NCBI GenBank assembly: GCA_030674185.1
Contig: CM060312.1
Coordinates: 54,197,668 to 54,261,667 of the forward strand
Reading direction: 5' to 3'
Length of the DNA stretch: 64,000 nt
DNA from: Monoplex corrugatus
Taxonomy: Eukaryota; Mollusca; Gastropoda; Littorinimorpha; Ranellidae
Part shown: in pieces, positions 1 through 10,875 of the stretch
Numbering within the stretch: position 1 is the stretch's first letter
Layout: every line of letters starts with the position of its first letter
Position numbers and translations under genes: made by a program
Notes under the pieces: generated by a model
Databases searched by the model: none
Told to the model about the DNA's origin: nothing
What the model saw: the letters and a program-made list of their open reading frames with translations, nothing else

Positions 1-65
1 ATAGCCCTGATGTGGCTCTGTACAGTCTGCTGGGCTTTAAACAAAAATAGCAGTAACGGTAACAG
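1..65 (+). repeat. Family D repeat, 3' end only
   Basis: The window opens inside a copy of family D. The diagnostic run 'atagccctgatgtggctctg', then 'ctgctgggctttaaac', is followed by a tail of 'agtaacggtaacagt'. The same block ends the copies near 1.9, 3.9, 35.4 and 48.3 kb. No protein is encoded; a SINE-like retroposon is inferred from the constant 3' end and simple tail. Confidence 0.7.
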
Positions 66-271
66 TCTTGTCTCGAGAGCAGAGGTAATCCATAACTTTC
101 CGCCATCACAGCGCTGGTATCGGGCTTGATTGGGTAGTGTGTGGCTTCCCAGGGACGATAACTCTTCATCGTAAAGGTGGTCGTAACAACAACAAAAACA
201 AAACAAAACAAAGCAAAAAAGCCACAACCAAATGAAAAACAAATCTCGAAGAACGTCTGTACCAGATGCAG

Positions 272-344
272 CTCTCTTACTGGTCGGACCTATTCCTGCA
301 TCAGCGTCACTGGGGGAGTATTGGGTTCGAATCCCGAGCGAGAG
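272..344 (+). repeat. Degenerate tRNA-like sequence with B box
   Basis: The block GGGTTCGAATCCC near 322-335 is a perfect TPsiC-arm or polymerase III B-box motif. The first seven bases (CTCTCTT) pair at five or six positions with the last seven (GCGAGAG), and total length is 73, the size of a tRNA. The D arm and anticodon arm do not fold convincingly and no clear A box is seen. A tRNA pseudogene or SINE head is more likely than a working tRNA. Confidence 0.3.
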
Positions 345-519
345 TTTCTTGGGAGTTGCGTGTGTGTGGGTTGGTGTTATCAGGGGACGCGGTGGCTGGT
401 TTGCCGCTATCTTGTCTTGGTGGTTTGTGTGTGGCGTGGAAAGTGGATGGGTTTTGCATATGTGGGAGGAGGCAGTTTTTGATGCCAGTCTGTAGTATGT
501 CGTGTTATTCAACTGGTCT

Positions 520-1068
520 TTTTTTTAGGAGGGATTGGTGATGATTCTGGAAGAGCAGAGAGATCGGCTTTCCATCGAAGATGAAGCTGTACAAGTCCCT
601 GGTGCTCCCCATCCTGCTGTATGGATGCGAGAGCTGGACCATGACAGCAGAGACCACCAAGAGAATCCAGACGTTTGAAACTAAATGCTTCAGGCGCTTG
701 CTCAGGATCTCTTGGCAAGATCGGAAGACAAACGACTTTGTGTGGAGCCAAATAACAACACTCGCAGCCCACAAGAACCCTCCTGGCAACAGTCAAGAAC
801 AGGAAGCTGTCGTGGTTCGGGCATGTCACACGCCACAACTCACTGCCCAAAACGGTCCTCCAGGGTACACTGGGAGGCGGCAGACGAAGGGGACGACAAG
901 CCAAATGCTGGATGGACAACATCAAAGAATGGACCAGGTTGGATGGCCCCACGCTGGTGCGACAGGCGGAGGACAGGACCGGTTGGCGACGGCTGGCTTC
1001 AAGAGTGTGTCTCATCTCTCCTCTACGCCCATCACGGGCAGGAGAATGATGATGATGATGGTGATGAT
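520..1068 (+). mobile_element. Non-LTR retrotransposon 3' end, frameshifted
   Basis: C-terminal end of a LINE reverse transcriptase polyprotein. From 542 one frame reads through the conserved block KLYKSLVLPILLYGCESWT (from 584), typical of the region after the RT catalytic core. The reading then moves frame twice near 760-790. A third frame continues with KLSWFGHVTRHNSLPKTVLQ and ends at RPSRAGE and a stop near 1,048. The catalytic RT core and endonuclease are absent, so the copy is 5'-truncated. It ends in an ATG microsatellite (about 1,046-1,066), as do the LINE ends near 19.1 and 47.5 kb. Frameshifts and truncation make it a dead copy. The clade is not certain; the C-terminal signature is that of widespread invertebrate endonuclease-reverse transcriptases. 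Confidence 0.9.
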
Positions 1069-1911
1069 TCATTCAGAACCACCCGTTGCGTCTGTGTAGC
1101 CTGTCTTTGTGTGTGTCTACCTGTCGTATAGTTCGTCTGTCCGTCTACCCGCCTGCTTGTCTCATAGTGACAGAAATTTCACGGCCGGAATTCATTTCTC
1201 GATTGTGTATAAATGAATCTTTATCACACATTTGTTTGAAATATGAATAATTTTTGAATGGATATGTCTCCTAGTTTTAAGTCCTAGAAATAGGATATGT
1301 GAAAAAGCTTCAGTGGGTTGTTCTTGGAGTTGTTGATTTGAAAACTTTGTAACAACTCGCACATCAGTGGTTAGATTGTTGCTGTTGGAAAGCGAGGTCT
1401 GTCCCTAGTTTGACTGAGATGGTTCATCATAAAAACAAAATCATGAAGCCTGCGGAAAACAGGTCCTGTTCTTTTCTTCTTCTTGTGGTCAAGTCATCAT
1501 TCCAGCGCGTAAGATAAGATCTTGGCTTTTAGAAAACATTTTATCCTGTTGGGTTAAATGTCTATTTTGTCCCCTTGTTGCTATTTTGTTCTCACCTTTA
1601 GAAGGGAGACGACTCGTCTTTCCCTCTCTGGGAGCTAGAGTTATCTCCTCTTTGTAGGTCCTGCTGTACCCCATGCAGTTTGATACACAGTGGCTTGTCG
1701 TCTGGCCAGATGGACCCCCTGTAGGCGTTGTTATGTGAGCACATCTGGAGGTTTATTAAGTGCAAGTGCTGTGTGGTTGTCTTCGTCACGTGCATACACA
1801 GCGGGAAGAGTACCAGCTTAGTCTTGTTGCCAGTGATTGCTAACTCTGTTTTGCCCAGACCTTAGTCTCCAGTCAGTGACCTGTTCTTCTGGTCTAGGTA
1901 GATAGTTATTG
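1069..1911. other. No gene recognised
   Basis: Complex sequence of ordinary composition. No splice-bounded open frame or repeat that recurs in this window was recognised. The open frames on the minus strand here are short and show no coding character. Confidence 0.5.
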
Positions 1912-2105
1912 TTATTGTTGTCTAAAGCCCAGCCGACTACGTAGAGCCATATCAGGGCTATAACCAGTTCAAAACATACACAATACTTCAACAGGAAAAA
2001 AAAAAAAAGGAAACTTAAGTACACATATCAACGCATTCGTGCACATAATCTAAGGAGATGTTCCTGGCATTGATCATTTAGTCCATTTTAGCGCACAGGG
2101 GATTC
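1912..2105 (-). repeat. Family D repeat, near full length
   Basis: On the minus strand this reads from a 5' part ('ccaggaacatctccttag', then 'attatgtgc') through a poly-T stretch to the shared 3' end ('ggctctacgtagtcggctgg'). It aligns over about 190 bases with the 48.1-48.4 kb copy, including 'ccttagattatgtgc' and 'gttgaagtattgtgt'. It has no open frame. It is the best evidence here that family D extends well beyond its 3' block. Confidence 0.75.
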
Positions 2106-2625
2106 AAGAAAAACAGACAAATTCAAACATAACTAAGAACAATAAAAATGTAGATCTATATAAAAACGGGTCTAAATTACCTGAAATTGCTTCCACATAT
2201 CTTAATTCCCCAGAGCCAAAAATTGCCTTTAAACATGTACCCAATTATCTATCCTAAGAGAAAAAATGTGAGACTTTGTCGAACACATACAGGTGAATGG
2301 ACCAGCAAGGCAGAAAATGATAGGAAGAAATGACAGAAAACAAAGAAGGAAGAAATAAACAGAGAGTGACAGAAAAGAAGAAAATTCAGCACAGAATTTC
2401 CAGAAGGTGGGGGTACTATTTATACTGAAAGAACCCCTGCATCACCACGGGGGATAAGTTTATGGTAGTCGTCCTTCGCTACTCTTAGTTTTCTGGCAAA
2501 AAATGGTGTTGTTTGTTTGTTTGTTTGTTTGTTTTGTTTGTCCTTTTCTTGATGTCTAAGGCCGAGAGCACAAACGCGTCTGATTTGATTATTTTCAGTT
2601 ATTTTTTCTCCTTTTAAGTCAATAG

Positions 2626-2627
<2 letters not shown>
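2106..2627. other. AT-rich spacer with short GTTT run
   Basis: Low-complexity AT-rich DNA with purine-rich patches and a (GTTT)n run near 2,511-2,540. No gene seen. Confidence 0.5.
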
Positions 2628-2717
<90 letters not shown>

Positions 2718-2751
2718 CTCTCTCTCTCTCTCTCTCTCTCCCCCCCCCCCC
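2628..2751 (+). repeat. (CT)n microsatellite ending in poly-C
   Basis: About 110 bases of CT dinucleotides with rare single-base interruptions, closed by a run of ten C. Confidence 0.98.
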
Positions 2752-3324
2752 AAATCGTGCCGCTTACCCCCTCACCACCAACCCTGACCTTTCTTATCTA
2801 GTTCCGAGTTGCCGAATCCCCCATTTGCCTATCCGTTTGCACGGCACTTTTAGAAGTGGGGGGGAGGGGGAGGAGGGGCGCGGAGGGTGGATGTCGTTTT
2901 AAGTATCTGTGTGACAACTGTGTGTTTGTGAGTCACCCGTGTTGTGTTGCAAAGTTTATGGGCGTTTCGTGCATGTTTCATGGGTATCGCCGACGTGTTG
3001 GGTTCAATAATGCATACGCCGTTAGTGTCTGTTACATGGCACAAAAAAGAAATACGGAAGTGGAAAAGAAGAAGAAGAAAAAGAAAAAAAAAACAAGGAA
3101 TCGTTTATCTGGCGTTGGTGGAGATCAAAGGAAGAACAGGACGCGGAGACGAGACTGTATTGTTGTTGTTATCTTTCGTTATTACACTTCGAACGTTACT
3201 CGTTTTGTCACCGTTGATGAAACTGGAGAGTGAGAAGAGGTGGGGTGGAGGTTGGGGGCGGGGAAGGAAGGGGATAAATTGCGTGCGTCAAATATAAAAG
3301 TGGTGGGTGGGAGTAGGGGAAGGG

Positions 3325-3545
3325 GTGTGTGTGTGTGTGTGTGCGTGCATGCGTGTGTGTGTGTGCGTGCATGTGCGTGTGTGTGTGCGAGTGGTGTGTG
3401 TGTGTATGTATGTGGTGTGTGAATGTGTGTGTATGTGTGTGGGTGTGCGTGCGTGTGTGTGTGCGTGCGTGCGTGCGCGTGTGTGTGTGTATGCGTGTGT
3501 GTGTGCGCGCGTGTGTGTGCGTGTGTGTGTGTGAGTGTGTGTGTA

Positions 3546-3604
<59 letters not shown>

Positions 3605-3624
3605 GAGAGAGTTAGAAATCGGTC

Positions 3625-3656
<32 letters not shown>

Positions 3657-3660
3657 TTCA
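3325..3660 (+). repeat. (GT)n tract with GC/AT variants, then (GA)n
   Basis: About 275 bases of GT repeat broken by GC, GTGA and GTAT variants, ending in 60 bases of pure GT. A (GA)n run follows at 3,631-3,656. Open frames of Cys-Val residues here are artefacts. Confidence 0.98.
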
Positions 3661-3689
3661 GACTTCAGACTTCAGAACACTTTATTACT

Positions 3690-3930
3690 GAAGGGTAGTA
3701 GCATTAGGACCCATTGGACCTGTCTTACAGCTGGTCCTTAATACTTTACACACAAAAATGCCAACATTAGAGAAGAGAAGAAAAAATTACACAACACATT
3801 GAATTGAAAGATAAAACAAGTCATAAAATGAGTTTTGATAATATATTGACTATTACATATACACCCTAGCCCTAATATGGCTCTACGCAATCGGCTGGAC
3901 TTTAAACAACAATAACAACAACAATAACAA
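3690..3930 (+). repeat. Family D repeat, diverged copy
   Basis: Ends with 'ctagccctaatatggctcta' and 'cggctggactttaaac', followed by an (AACAAT)n-like tail. The 5' part is more diverged. It is immediately preceded by a short duplicated word ('ttcagacttcagacttcaga'). Confidence 0.7.
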
Positions 3931-4179
3931 CACATACGCCAATGGCTCATGCGCTTTCCAAAAGCATGAGAGACAAATGTGGTTGTAAATTCATAGTCTA
4001 CATGTCAGTCTTTAACAACAAAAACGAAAGCAACACCAATAATATGACAAGATTACCAGAAGTAGTTGTATTGATATTCTGTTTTTAAAAAAAGTAAATT
4101 ACAGACATGGAATCTAACGAAAAGAAGGAAGGAAGTGAAAGAAGCGTTAAGAATAAAAAGTAAAAGTTTGAGGGGGAAC

Positions 4180-4435
4180 ACACACGCGCGCGCGCGCGCA
4201 CACACACACACACACACGCACGCACGCTCACGTACGCACACAGAGAGAGCAGAGAGAGAGAGAGAGATATGAACGAAACTTTATTTTTCCAAGTATGGGG
4301 CAACATACACATTTGCCATGGCTTATCTATTGGCATTAAAACGAGAGAGAGAGAGAGAGACAGAGAGAGAGAGCACCACCATCACCATTAACCACCACCA
4401 CCACCACCACTACCACCATCACCACTCCAACCAAA
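4180..4435 (+). repeat. (CA)n/(CG)n, (GA)n and (CCA)n cluster
   Basis: (CA)n with an embedded (CG)n core at about 4,182-4,230, (GA)n runs at 4,244-4,267 and 4,343-4,373, then CCA/CAC trinucleotide repeats to about 4,430. The stretch 4,268-4,342 is unique. Confidence 0.95.
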
Positions 4436-4549
4436 CGTCAAGACCCTTACACTGATAATCCCGTTCAGCCTGGAACCGAATTTCGTGCCTCACTGCTCCG
4501 ATATTGATTGATGGCAATGGTGCCGACAGAGAGAGCCACCCCTCCTCAC

Positions 4550-5340
4550 CTCCCTGTGTTCCCCACCCCCCACCCCCACCTTTCCCTCTCTAGGCTCTTC
4601 CATCACCTCCCTGACTCTTCCTTTTTCCTCTTCGTCTCCCCCTCTGACCCCCCCCCCCACTCCCATTCGGCCCCATCCCCTTCCTATCCCCACCCCACCG
4701 CTGCCTGCTGAGATGTGGCCAGAAAAGACTTAGAGGGGTAGGGATGACTGTGTTCTGGCTGGCTGTCCTGTATGGTGACTTCTTCTTGCACATGCACCCC
4801 TGATTTCGTTTTGTTCCCCTGTCGCTTTTTTTTTTTTTTTTTTTTTTTTTTTTGACGAAAAAATTTCAGGTTGATGCATGGCGTCTGTTCCTCTTGTGTG
4901 ATTCAAGATTCGTTATGCTTCTGTCTCTCTTTGTCTGCCTGTTTGACTTGCTGCCCACCCCCCACTCCCGGGCCCCGAGCCTTCTGTCTCACTCTCTTTC
5001 TCTCTGTTTCTGTCTGTCCGTCTATGTCGCTGTCTCTGTGTCTCTCTCTGTGTCTCTGTGCGTGTCTCTCTGTCTCTTTTTCTCTCTTCGCTTTCTGTCT
5101 CTGTCTGTCTGTCTGTCTCCTCTCTCTTTCTTTCTCTCTCTGTCTCTGTCTCTCTCTCTCTTTCTCTTTCTCTCTCTGTCTCTCTGTCTGTCTGTCCTCC
5201 TCTCTGTCTTTGTCTCTTTCTTTCTCTCTCTCTCGCTCTCCGTCTCTTCCTCTCTTCCTCTACGTCGCTCCCCCTCTCCCCCCCTCTCTCTCTCCTGTCC
5301 TTTTTTTTTCTCCCTCTCTTTGTCTTTCTTATCCTTTCCT
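4550..5340 (+). repeat. Polypyrimidine-rich region
   Basis: C-rich and CT-rich sequence, a poly-T run of about 25 at 4,829-4,853, and a 350-base (CT)/(CTGT)n tract at about 4,990-5,340. Open frames of Leu/Ser residues in all three forward frames are repeat artefacts. Confidence 0.95.
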
Positions 5341-5345
5341 CCTTC

Positions 5346-5387
5346 TGTGGTGTGTGTATGTGTGTGTGTGTGTGTGGAGAGAGAGAG

Positions 5388-5467
<80 letters not shown>

Positions 5468-5489
5468 GTTGTTGTGTGTGTGTGTGTGT

Positions 5490-5532
<43 letters not shown>
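5346..5532 (+). repeat. Alternating (GT)n and (GA)n blocks
   Basis: Three blocks of (GT)n separated by (GA)n blocks, ending in about 45 bases of pure GT. This is an alternating compound microsatellite rather than one run. Confidence 0.97.
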
Positions 5533-5537
<5 letters not shown>

Positions 5538-5893
5538 GTATGCGTGTGGTTAGCGAACTAAGTATGTGGTCAGAGACTGTTTCATTTCGTTTATCTTGAA
5601 ATTGCTTATAGATCTACTTCAATATTGTTTCCATCGATAAATGTATGTAATAGTAAAGGACCATTCCATTGGTATAGCACAAAGAGTCCATGTCAAATCA
5701 TGCTCTTTGCGCTTTACATGCAGCGGCTACAACAACATCAACAAGTCAGAAAACCAACATTAGAGATGAGAAACAGTTGGAATGACTTTCCAAACGTTGC
5801 AGTGACTAGGCACATGAACAGACAAGTTTTAGGAATGATTTCAGAACAGAATACTAATAATGATAATAATGACAAGAATGGCTTTCTTGTGTG

Positions 5894-6058
5894 GCCAGCA
5901 TCCTGCATTGTCAACCATGCTAGCAAAGAAAAAAATTAACCCTTTGACTTCCTCATCCTATCCACCAGCTTCCTCCAGGAAGGTGGTGGATTGGGTGAGG
6001 GAGTCAGAGGGTTAAGTTTTTGCGATTGGCGGATAGGGTGAGGGAGTCCAAGGGTTAA
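5894..6058. mobile_element. TTAA palindromic element, copy a (left end lost)
   Basis: Starts inside a B-type arm ('ggccagcatcctgcattgtc', then 'accatgctagcaaag'). It continues with an inner hairpin at about 5,937-6,016 centred on 'cttcctccaggaagg', then an outer right arm ending GGGAGTCCAAGGGTTAA with TTAA at 6,055-6,058. The outer left terminus is missing. No coding capacity. Short size, inverted ends and TTAA boundaries suggest a non-autonomous DNA transposon. Confidence 0.8.
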
Positions 6059-6550
6059 AGAGAAGAGGAGCAAGAAAAACCAAGACCCTCCAGACCATCC
6101 AGACCCTCCAGCACCAACCCAGCTCGGTCCAGACCCTCAGGTCACCATGGAAGGACTTGCCTATCCCGTATAATATAGGCTTCGTCAGCCACCACCGCGT
6201 CTGTATTTTCTTTCTGAATCTTCGTTCACGTAGCCAAGCTATGTTGAGGAGGATGGCGTTTGGGGGAGGGGTCAAAAAAGATTAATAATATCACTATGGC
6301 TCGACCGTCTTGTTTTGTATCTTGTCTCTTTCCTGTTCCTTGTCTGTCGTAACGTTTGACTGATGCCAGACAGCCAGACAGTCTCTGAGAGCCCTTGTTC
6401 ATCAGCCGACAACATCGAACGGAATTGATTGATTTTATTTTTCCTCTCCCTCTCTCGGCGGCCACTGAGCTCCGTCCAGGCGCTGCTGCGAAAGTTATGC
6501 AGTGACAAATCGATCGACATTGATGTATGCTTAACACCGACATGTAGACT

Positions 6551-6745
6551 TGGTTGGTTGGTTGGTTGGTTGGTTTGGTTGGTTGGTTGGTTGGTTTGGT
6601 TGTTGTGGGACGGTGGAGATAGATGGATTGATGGACGTACGCACGTGTAGGTAGATGGTTGGTTGGTTTGTTGGTTGGTTGGTTGCTTGGATGGTTGGTT
6701 GGTTTGTTGGTTGGTTGGTTGGTTGGCTGGTTGGTTGGTTTTTGT
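6551..6745 (+). repeat. (TTGG)n array, left part
   Basis: Runs of TTGG/GGTT broken by one 55-base spacer at about 6,604-6,658 ('ggtggagatagatggattga', then 'tggacgtacgcacgtgtagg'). That spacer recurs at 7,245 and 7,334, so this is a higher-order repeat with a (TTGG)n part and a unique-looking part. Confidence 0.9.
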
Positions 6746-7190
6746 TTGTTTGTTTGTTTTTCATTTGAAAGTCACATCAAACTTCATCTGCTATCAGGGA
6801 CAAATATGGCAACCATATTTCTTTAAAAGCGTGTGAATTCCAGCTCAGTTTTGCATTATATTCTTCTATTTGATATTTTTTTGGTAAGACATCTAGTAAA
6901 AGAAATGGTGTTTCGTAGATTTTTATTCCGAGTTTACTTTTGTAAATATACATTTTTCCTAAGATTATTATTAAGTCAAGTATTGGATCTGTGTGCATGC
7001 TTTCGTCAGCGCCAAATAAAATTAAGTTTTCAGTTAATCTTATGTTTGCACAAGTCGCGCAACTTGACCTCAACACATCTCCTATCCTTTCCCAGAATCT
7101 GTTGACATGTGCACACTTCCAAAATATGTGATCAATGCTGTCTTTCGTTTCCAAGCAAAAGTCACAGTGGAAGCTATCTACAAGTCCCAT
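6746..7190 (-). mobile_element. L1-like LINE 3' end with zinc knuckle
   Basis: Minus-strand frame 7,190 to 6,777 encodes the C-terminus of a LINE ORF2 protein. It holds a CCHC zinc knuckle, C-x2-C-x8-H-x4-C (residues 9, 12, 21, 26), in the context DSIDHIFWKCAHVNRFW, characteristic of the zf-RVT region after reverse transcriptase. A stretch ending in IIILGKMYIYKSK follows, also typical of L1/Tx1-type ORF2 tails. The frame is open for 137 residues. It starts abruptly at the (CCAA)n array, so the copy is 5'-truncated, and it ends in a short tail of AAAC repeats on the minus strand. It lies between two parts of a TTGG array, and probably inserted into it. Confidence 0.85.
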
Positions 7191-7385
7191 TTGGTTGGTT
7201 GGTTGGTTGGTTGGGTGGGTGGTTGGGTGGGTGGTTGGTTGGTTGGGACAGTGGAGATATATATATTGATGGACGTACGTACGTGTAGGTGGTTGGTTGG
7301 TTGGTTGGTTGGTAGGTTGATTGGTTGGTTGGGATGGTGGAGATAGCTGGATTGGTGGACGTACGTACGTGTAGGTGGGTAGGTT
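7191..7385 (+). repeat. (TTGG)n array, right part
   Basis: Continuation of the array at 6,551. It carries two more copies of the spacer ('gatggacgtacgtacgtgta' at about 7,268 and its match at 7,356). The ACGTACGTACGT core is itself a short palindrome. Confidence 0.9.
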
Positions 7386-7496
7386 CGTTGGATGGATGGG
7401 TATATAGAGATGGTTGACCTTGGGGGGGAGAGGGGGGTGACGAATGGGACGGTAGCTAGTTGGTGCATGGGTAGGTGCTGGTTTGGAGTGTGTTCA

Positions 7497-7730
7497 AGAG
7501 GGATGCATTACACTCGGACAATTTCTATGATTATGTGCTTCAACAATTATCTGCCAGCAGTTCTGTGACAAAGTCCCTGAGCCTGTGCAAAACCGCATGT
7601 GCTGGCAGTGTATTGAAATAGGGAAGGGGGAGAGAGGCCTATGCAACATTGGAAGGATGGAAACTTTAAGCTTTAAGGTAGGAAGCAGCGAATGGCCAGT
7701 TTCTAATGATTCAAGATGTAGCACGCAGAG
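7497..7730 (+). repeat. Family C repeat
   Basis: Carries 'gggatgcattacactcggac', 'caattatctgccagcag', 'gcctgtgcaaaaccgcatgt' and 'gaatggccagtttctaatga'. These match in order the copies at 53.0 and 57.8 kb, and in reverse those at 18.8 and 47.2-47.9 kb. No open frame of note. Confidence 0.75.
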
Positions 7731-7734
7731 AGCG

Positions 7735-7982
7735 AGAGGGAGGAAGGGACGAGAGGGGACAGAGACAGATAGACAGGCAGGCAGAAAGGCAAGCAGGCAG
7801 AGACAGGAAGAGGGTAGGATTGTAGAGAGGTAAATATCGATGATACCGATATATTATTCTAGACAGAGAGTGAGAAGAAGAGAGAGAAAAGAGAGAGAGA
7901 GAGATCCTGCGGGGACATTCTTAAACCAGGTCTCCTGATACAAACGCATTAGTTTTGGAGAGTCAGGAAATGGATTAGGTAT

Positions 7983-8044
<62 letters not shown>

Positions 8045-8180
8045 AATGCATCAGGCTGAAGTTGGAAATTTCGAGAGTGAGAGAAAGAGAGAGAGGATCA
8101 TATTGAAGTAGGATGATACTACTGGTGTATCTTTGGGGAGGAAGGGTGTAGGGAAGAGACAGACAGACAGACAGACAGGC
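7735..8180 (+). repeat. Purine-rich (GA)n and (GACA)n region
   Basis: GA- and GCAG-rich sequence to about 7,905, a pure (GA)n run of about 55 bases at 7,986-8,043, further GA patches, and (GACA)n at 8,158-8,178. Confidence 0.95.
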
Positions 8181-8519
8181 CGATGCATCAGGTTTTGGTG
8201 GACAGATAGCGGCAAGCAAATCATTGTGGCGAGGTAGAGAGCAGCTGATTCCGCCATTCTCATTTCCGTCGCCTTTTCTGACTTTTCCGCTTCTATAGAA
8301 ACTGCCACCCTCACCCACACCACACCACCCCCACCCACCCCTTTCTTTCTCGTCTTTCTTACCTTTTCTCTCCATTTTCTACTGTGACCGGAGGCTTTTT
8401 TGTTGTTGTTGTTGTTCGCCGTCGTCTGATAATATTCTGTTTGTCAGTCTCTTTGTGTCTTCTCTTTTCTACATGGTCTGTCCTTTTCTAGTCTATTTTT
8501 TTTCTGAACATGTACACGT

Positions 8520-8558
<39 letters not shown>

Positions 8559-9558
8559 CGAACGTGTATGTGTAATATGTTTATCTATTTATTATGTCTG
8601 TAATACATCTGTCCTATTATTTTTCCGGTCTCTTTACCCACCCCCACCCACCCCCCCCTCTCTCTCTCTCTCTCTTCGTGTATGTGAGTGTGTGTGTTGC
8701 ATGTGTGTAGTAAGAAACTCTGGGGAGAGCCGGACAGCAGAAGGTCCTCAGAGGAGAAACCCCCGTCAAGCAAGTGTTTCGGTCCTTATCTCCTGACACT
8801 CTGAGGGGGCCGGGCAGTATCCAGGTCATGACGCCTGGATGCCCCTTGCTGTCGCCATTTTTTTAATAGATATTTTTTATATAGATTTTTTAAAAGAAAA
8901 ATTGTTCCTCTTGCTTCAGATCCAGCTGGAACTCTTTTTCACTGCTTCTGCGTATTTTACCTGTCTGTCGCTCTGTGTCTGTTCTGTGTGTATGATTATA
9001 CATCTGTCCTTTTGTGGTTTGAGTCTCTTCACTGTCTGTCTGTCTGTCTGTCTGTCTGTGCCTCAGTGTCTGTCTTTCTAATGTTAGATATGCTTTCAGA
9101 GCAAAGTTGAATTTGAAGACATTCCAGATTTGCTGTGCTTCAGGGTTTTGGACCATGTGAGCATTCTGATAGGTCATTTGTATAAATACTCGAAGCAGGT
9201 GATATAACAACGGTCCGTACTTGTTTTTTTGTTGTTGTTGTTGTTTTTTTTTTTTTTTAATGTTATTGGATATGCCGTGCACTTTTAATACGTGTACGCA
9301 GTAGATTCGTTTCACAGATCATTCCACCTAGAGACCATTCCCATCTGTGTTAGACCAAATAATTACCCCGATGTCTTTTCTATTATGCTAAAAGTGAATG
9401 AGATCTCTTGGGCACAAAGTCAGTCGGCAAGGGAAGAAACTCTACCTCGATTGCTCTTTGTTACTTCCCTTGGTTTGGTGTCTGGTTTTGCTGCCGTCAG
9501 GATTTACTGCAGTCTGTCGTTTTGTCGAATAAACTGAACTCGACTTGTTCGTTTGGTA
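8181..9558. other. Mixed unique DNA and microsatellites, no gene
   Basis: Contains (GT)n with a (CG)n end at about 8,520-8,560, (CT)n near 8,658-8,675, (TCTG)n at 9,033-9,058 and a poly-T at 9,244-9,258. The segment 8,715-8,850 is complex ('gagccggacagcagaaggtc') but has no splice-bounded frame. Nothing else recognised. Confidence 0.5.
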
Positions 9559-9562
9559 AAGA

Positions 9563-10253
9563 TTAACACTTCGACTCCCACGTCCTGTCCACCAGCATCC
9601 TGCATTACAGAGATTAAACCTTCGACTCCCACGTCCTGTCCACCAATCTGCTTTATTAGAAATACCTTCGACTCCACTTTGTCCACCAGTCATTCGGCAT
9701 TAAGAGATCAACCTTCGATCTCCCGTTTCTTCACCTGGTTCCTGCATTATAGAGATTAACCCTTCGACTACCACGTCTGTCGCAATCAGCGAATCCTTTT
9801 CTTATAGAGATTAACCCTTCGACTCCCACGTCCTGTCCACCAGCATTCTGCATTAGAGATTAAACCTTTGACTCCCGCACCCAGTCCACCAGCATCCTGC
9901 ATTATAAGATTAACCCTTCGACTCCCACGTCCTGTCCACCAGCATCCTGCATTATAGAGATTAATTTCGACTCCCACGTCCTGTCCACCAGCATCCTGCA
10001 TTTAGAGATTAAACCTTCGACTCCCACTCCTGTCCACCAGCATCCTGCATTATATAGATTAACCCTTCGACTCCCACGTCCTGTCCACCAGCATCCTGCA
10101 TTATAGAGATTAAACCTTCGACTCCCACGTCCTGTCCACCAGCATCCTGCATTATAGAGATTAACCTTCGACTCCCACGTCCTGTCCACCAGCATTCTGC
10201 ATTGTAGAGATTAACCCTTTGACTCCCGCACCCAGTCCACCAGCATCCTGCAT
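9563..10253 (+). repeat. 51-bp minisatellite of TTAA-element termini
   Basis: About 14 head-to-tail units of roughly 51 bases. Each begins TTAACCCTTCGACTCCC and continues with 'cctgtccaccagcatcctgc' and 'attatagaga'. Units 3-5 (about 9,660-9,790) are the most diverged; units at 9,900-10,200 are nearly identical, so recent turnover was in the right half. The apparent minus-strand proteins (NAGCWWTGRGSRR repeats) are products of this repeat. Confidence 0.95.
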
Positions 10254-10403
10254 TGTTAGCCATGCAGGCAAAGTGAAAACTTAACGCTTTGACTCCCTTA
10301 GACTGTCCCACCAGCTTCCTGCAGGAAGCTCGTGGATAGCCTGAAGGAGTCAAAGGGTTAAGTTTTTGCAGTTGGTGGATAGGTTGCGGAGTCAAAGGGT
10401 TAA
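9563..10403. mobile_element. TTAA palindromic element, copy b, with expanded left end
   Basis: Bounded by TTAA at 9,563-9,566 and 10,400-10,403. The right portion (about 10,204-10,403) has the standard design: a B-type arm, an inner hairpin around 'gcttcctgcaggaagct', then an outer right arm ending GGAGTCAAAGGGTTAA. The left arm is replaced by a tandem array of its own terminal module. At about 840 bases this is the longest copy in the window. Confidence 0.85.
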
Positions 10404-10607
10404 AAAAAAGTCTTTCAACTCACAGAGTGCATGAGGACTAGTTGGAAAAATTCTGTAAGAGAAGCCTTAAAATAGGGTGTTCCTGACCCTAGTGGGCTGA
10501 GTTCCACCTTAGCCATAGTGATGTATGATAGAGGTGGTTGTTGTTATTGTTGTTGTTGTTTTAATTGTTGTTGTGTGTTAACATCCCAGCATGATCACGA
10601 TTAAGGG

Positions 10608-10875
10608 CGCGGGCCTCTGTAGCTCAGTTGGTTTGAGCGTCGGATTCACATGCAAATGGTTGTGAGGTCGATTCCCAGGGTGCACTGCATTAAAACCGGT
10701 CTTCTCACTGTCCCGTCTTAACATCACTGTTGTTCAGGTGGTGTCAGTGTAGGATTAAGTAAGTCCCCCTGGCCCCCACTTCCCTGGATGGTTATCCACG
10801 TCGGCCATATCACCTGAGGTGGGTGTCGACGTAAAAACTGAGCCAAATCAATAAATAAATCAATCAGTCAATCAG
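10608..10875 (+). mobile_element. Complete tRNA-derived SINE with target duplication
   Basis: The head has a polymerase III A box (TAGCTCAGTTGG, 10,620-10,631) and a B box (GGTCGATTCCC, 10,667-10,677) at normal tRNA spacing. A body of about 160 bases follows, then a tail of AAAT/CAAT/CAGT repeats. GATTAAGGG occurs immediately before (10,599-10,607) and after (10,876-10,884), a target-site duplication that fixes both ends and an element length of 268. The anticodon stem does not pair, so it is not a working tRNA. It depends on a LINE for mobility, but no partner with a matching 3' end is seen here. Confidence 0.88.

Noticed and set aside
177..541. Three overlapping plus-strand frames
   Set aside because: No domain, no splice context; they overlap a tRNA-like repeat and low-complexity sequence.
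9442..10395. Minus-strand frames with repeated NAGCWWTGRGSRR-like peptides
   Set aside because: These are translations of the 51-bp array of TTAA-element ends, with no coding bias beyond the repeat.
10608..10690. Functional tRNA gene
   Set aside because: A and B boxes are present but the anticodon stem does not pair and the unit continues into a SINE body with a tail and target duplication.
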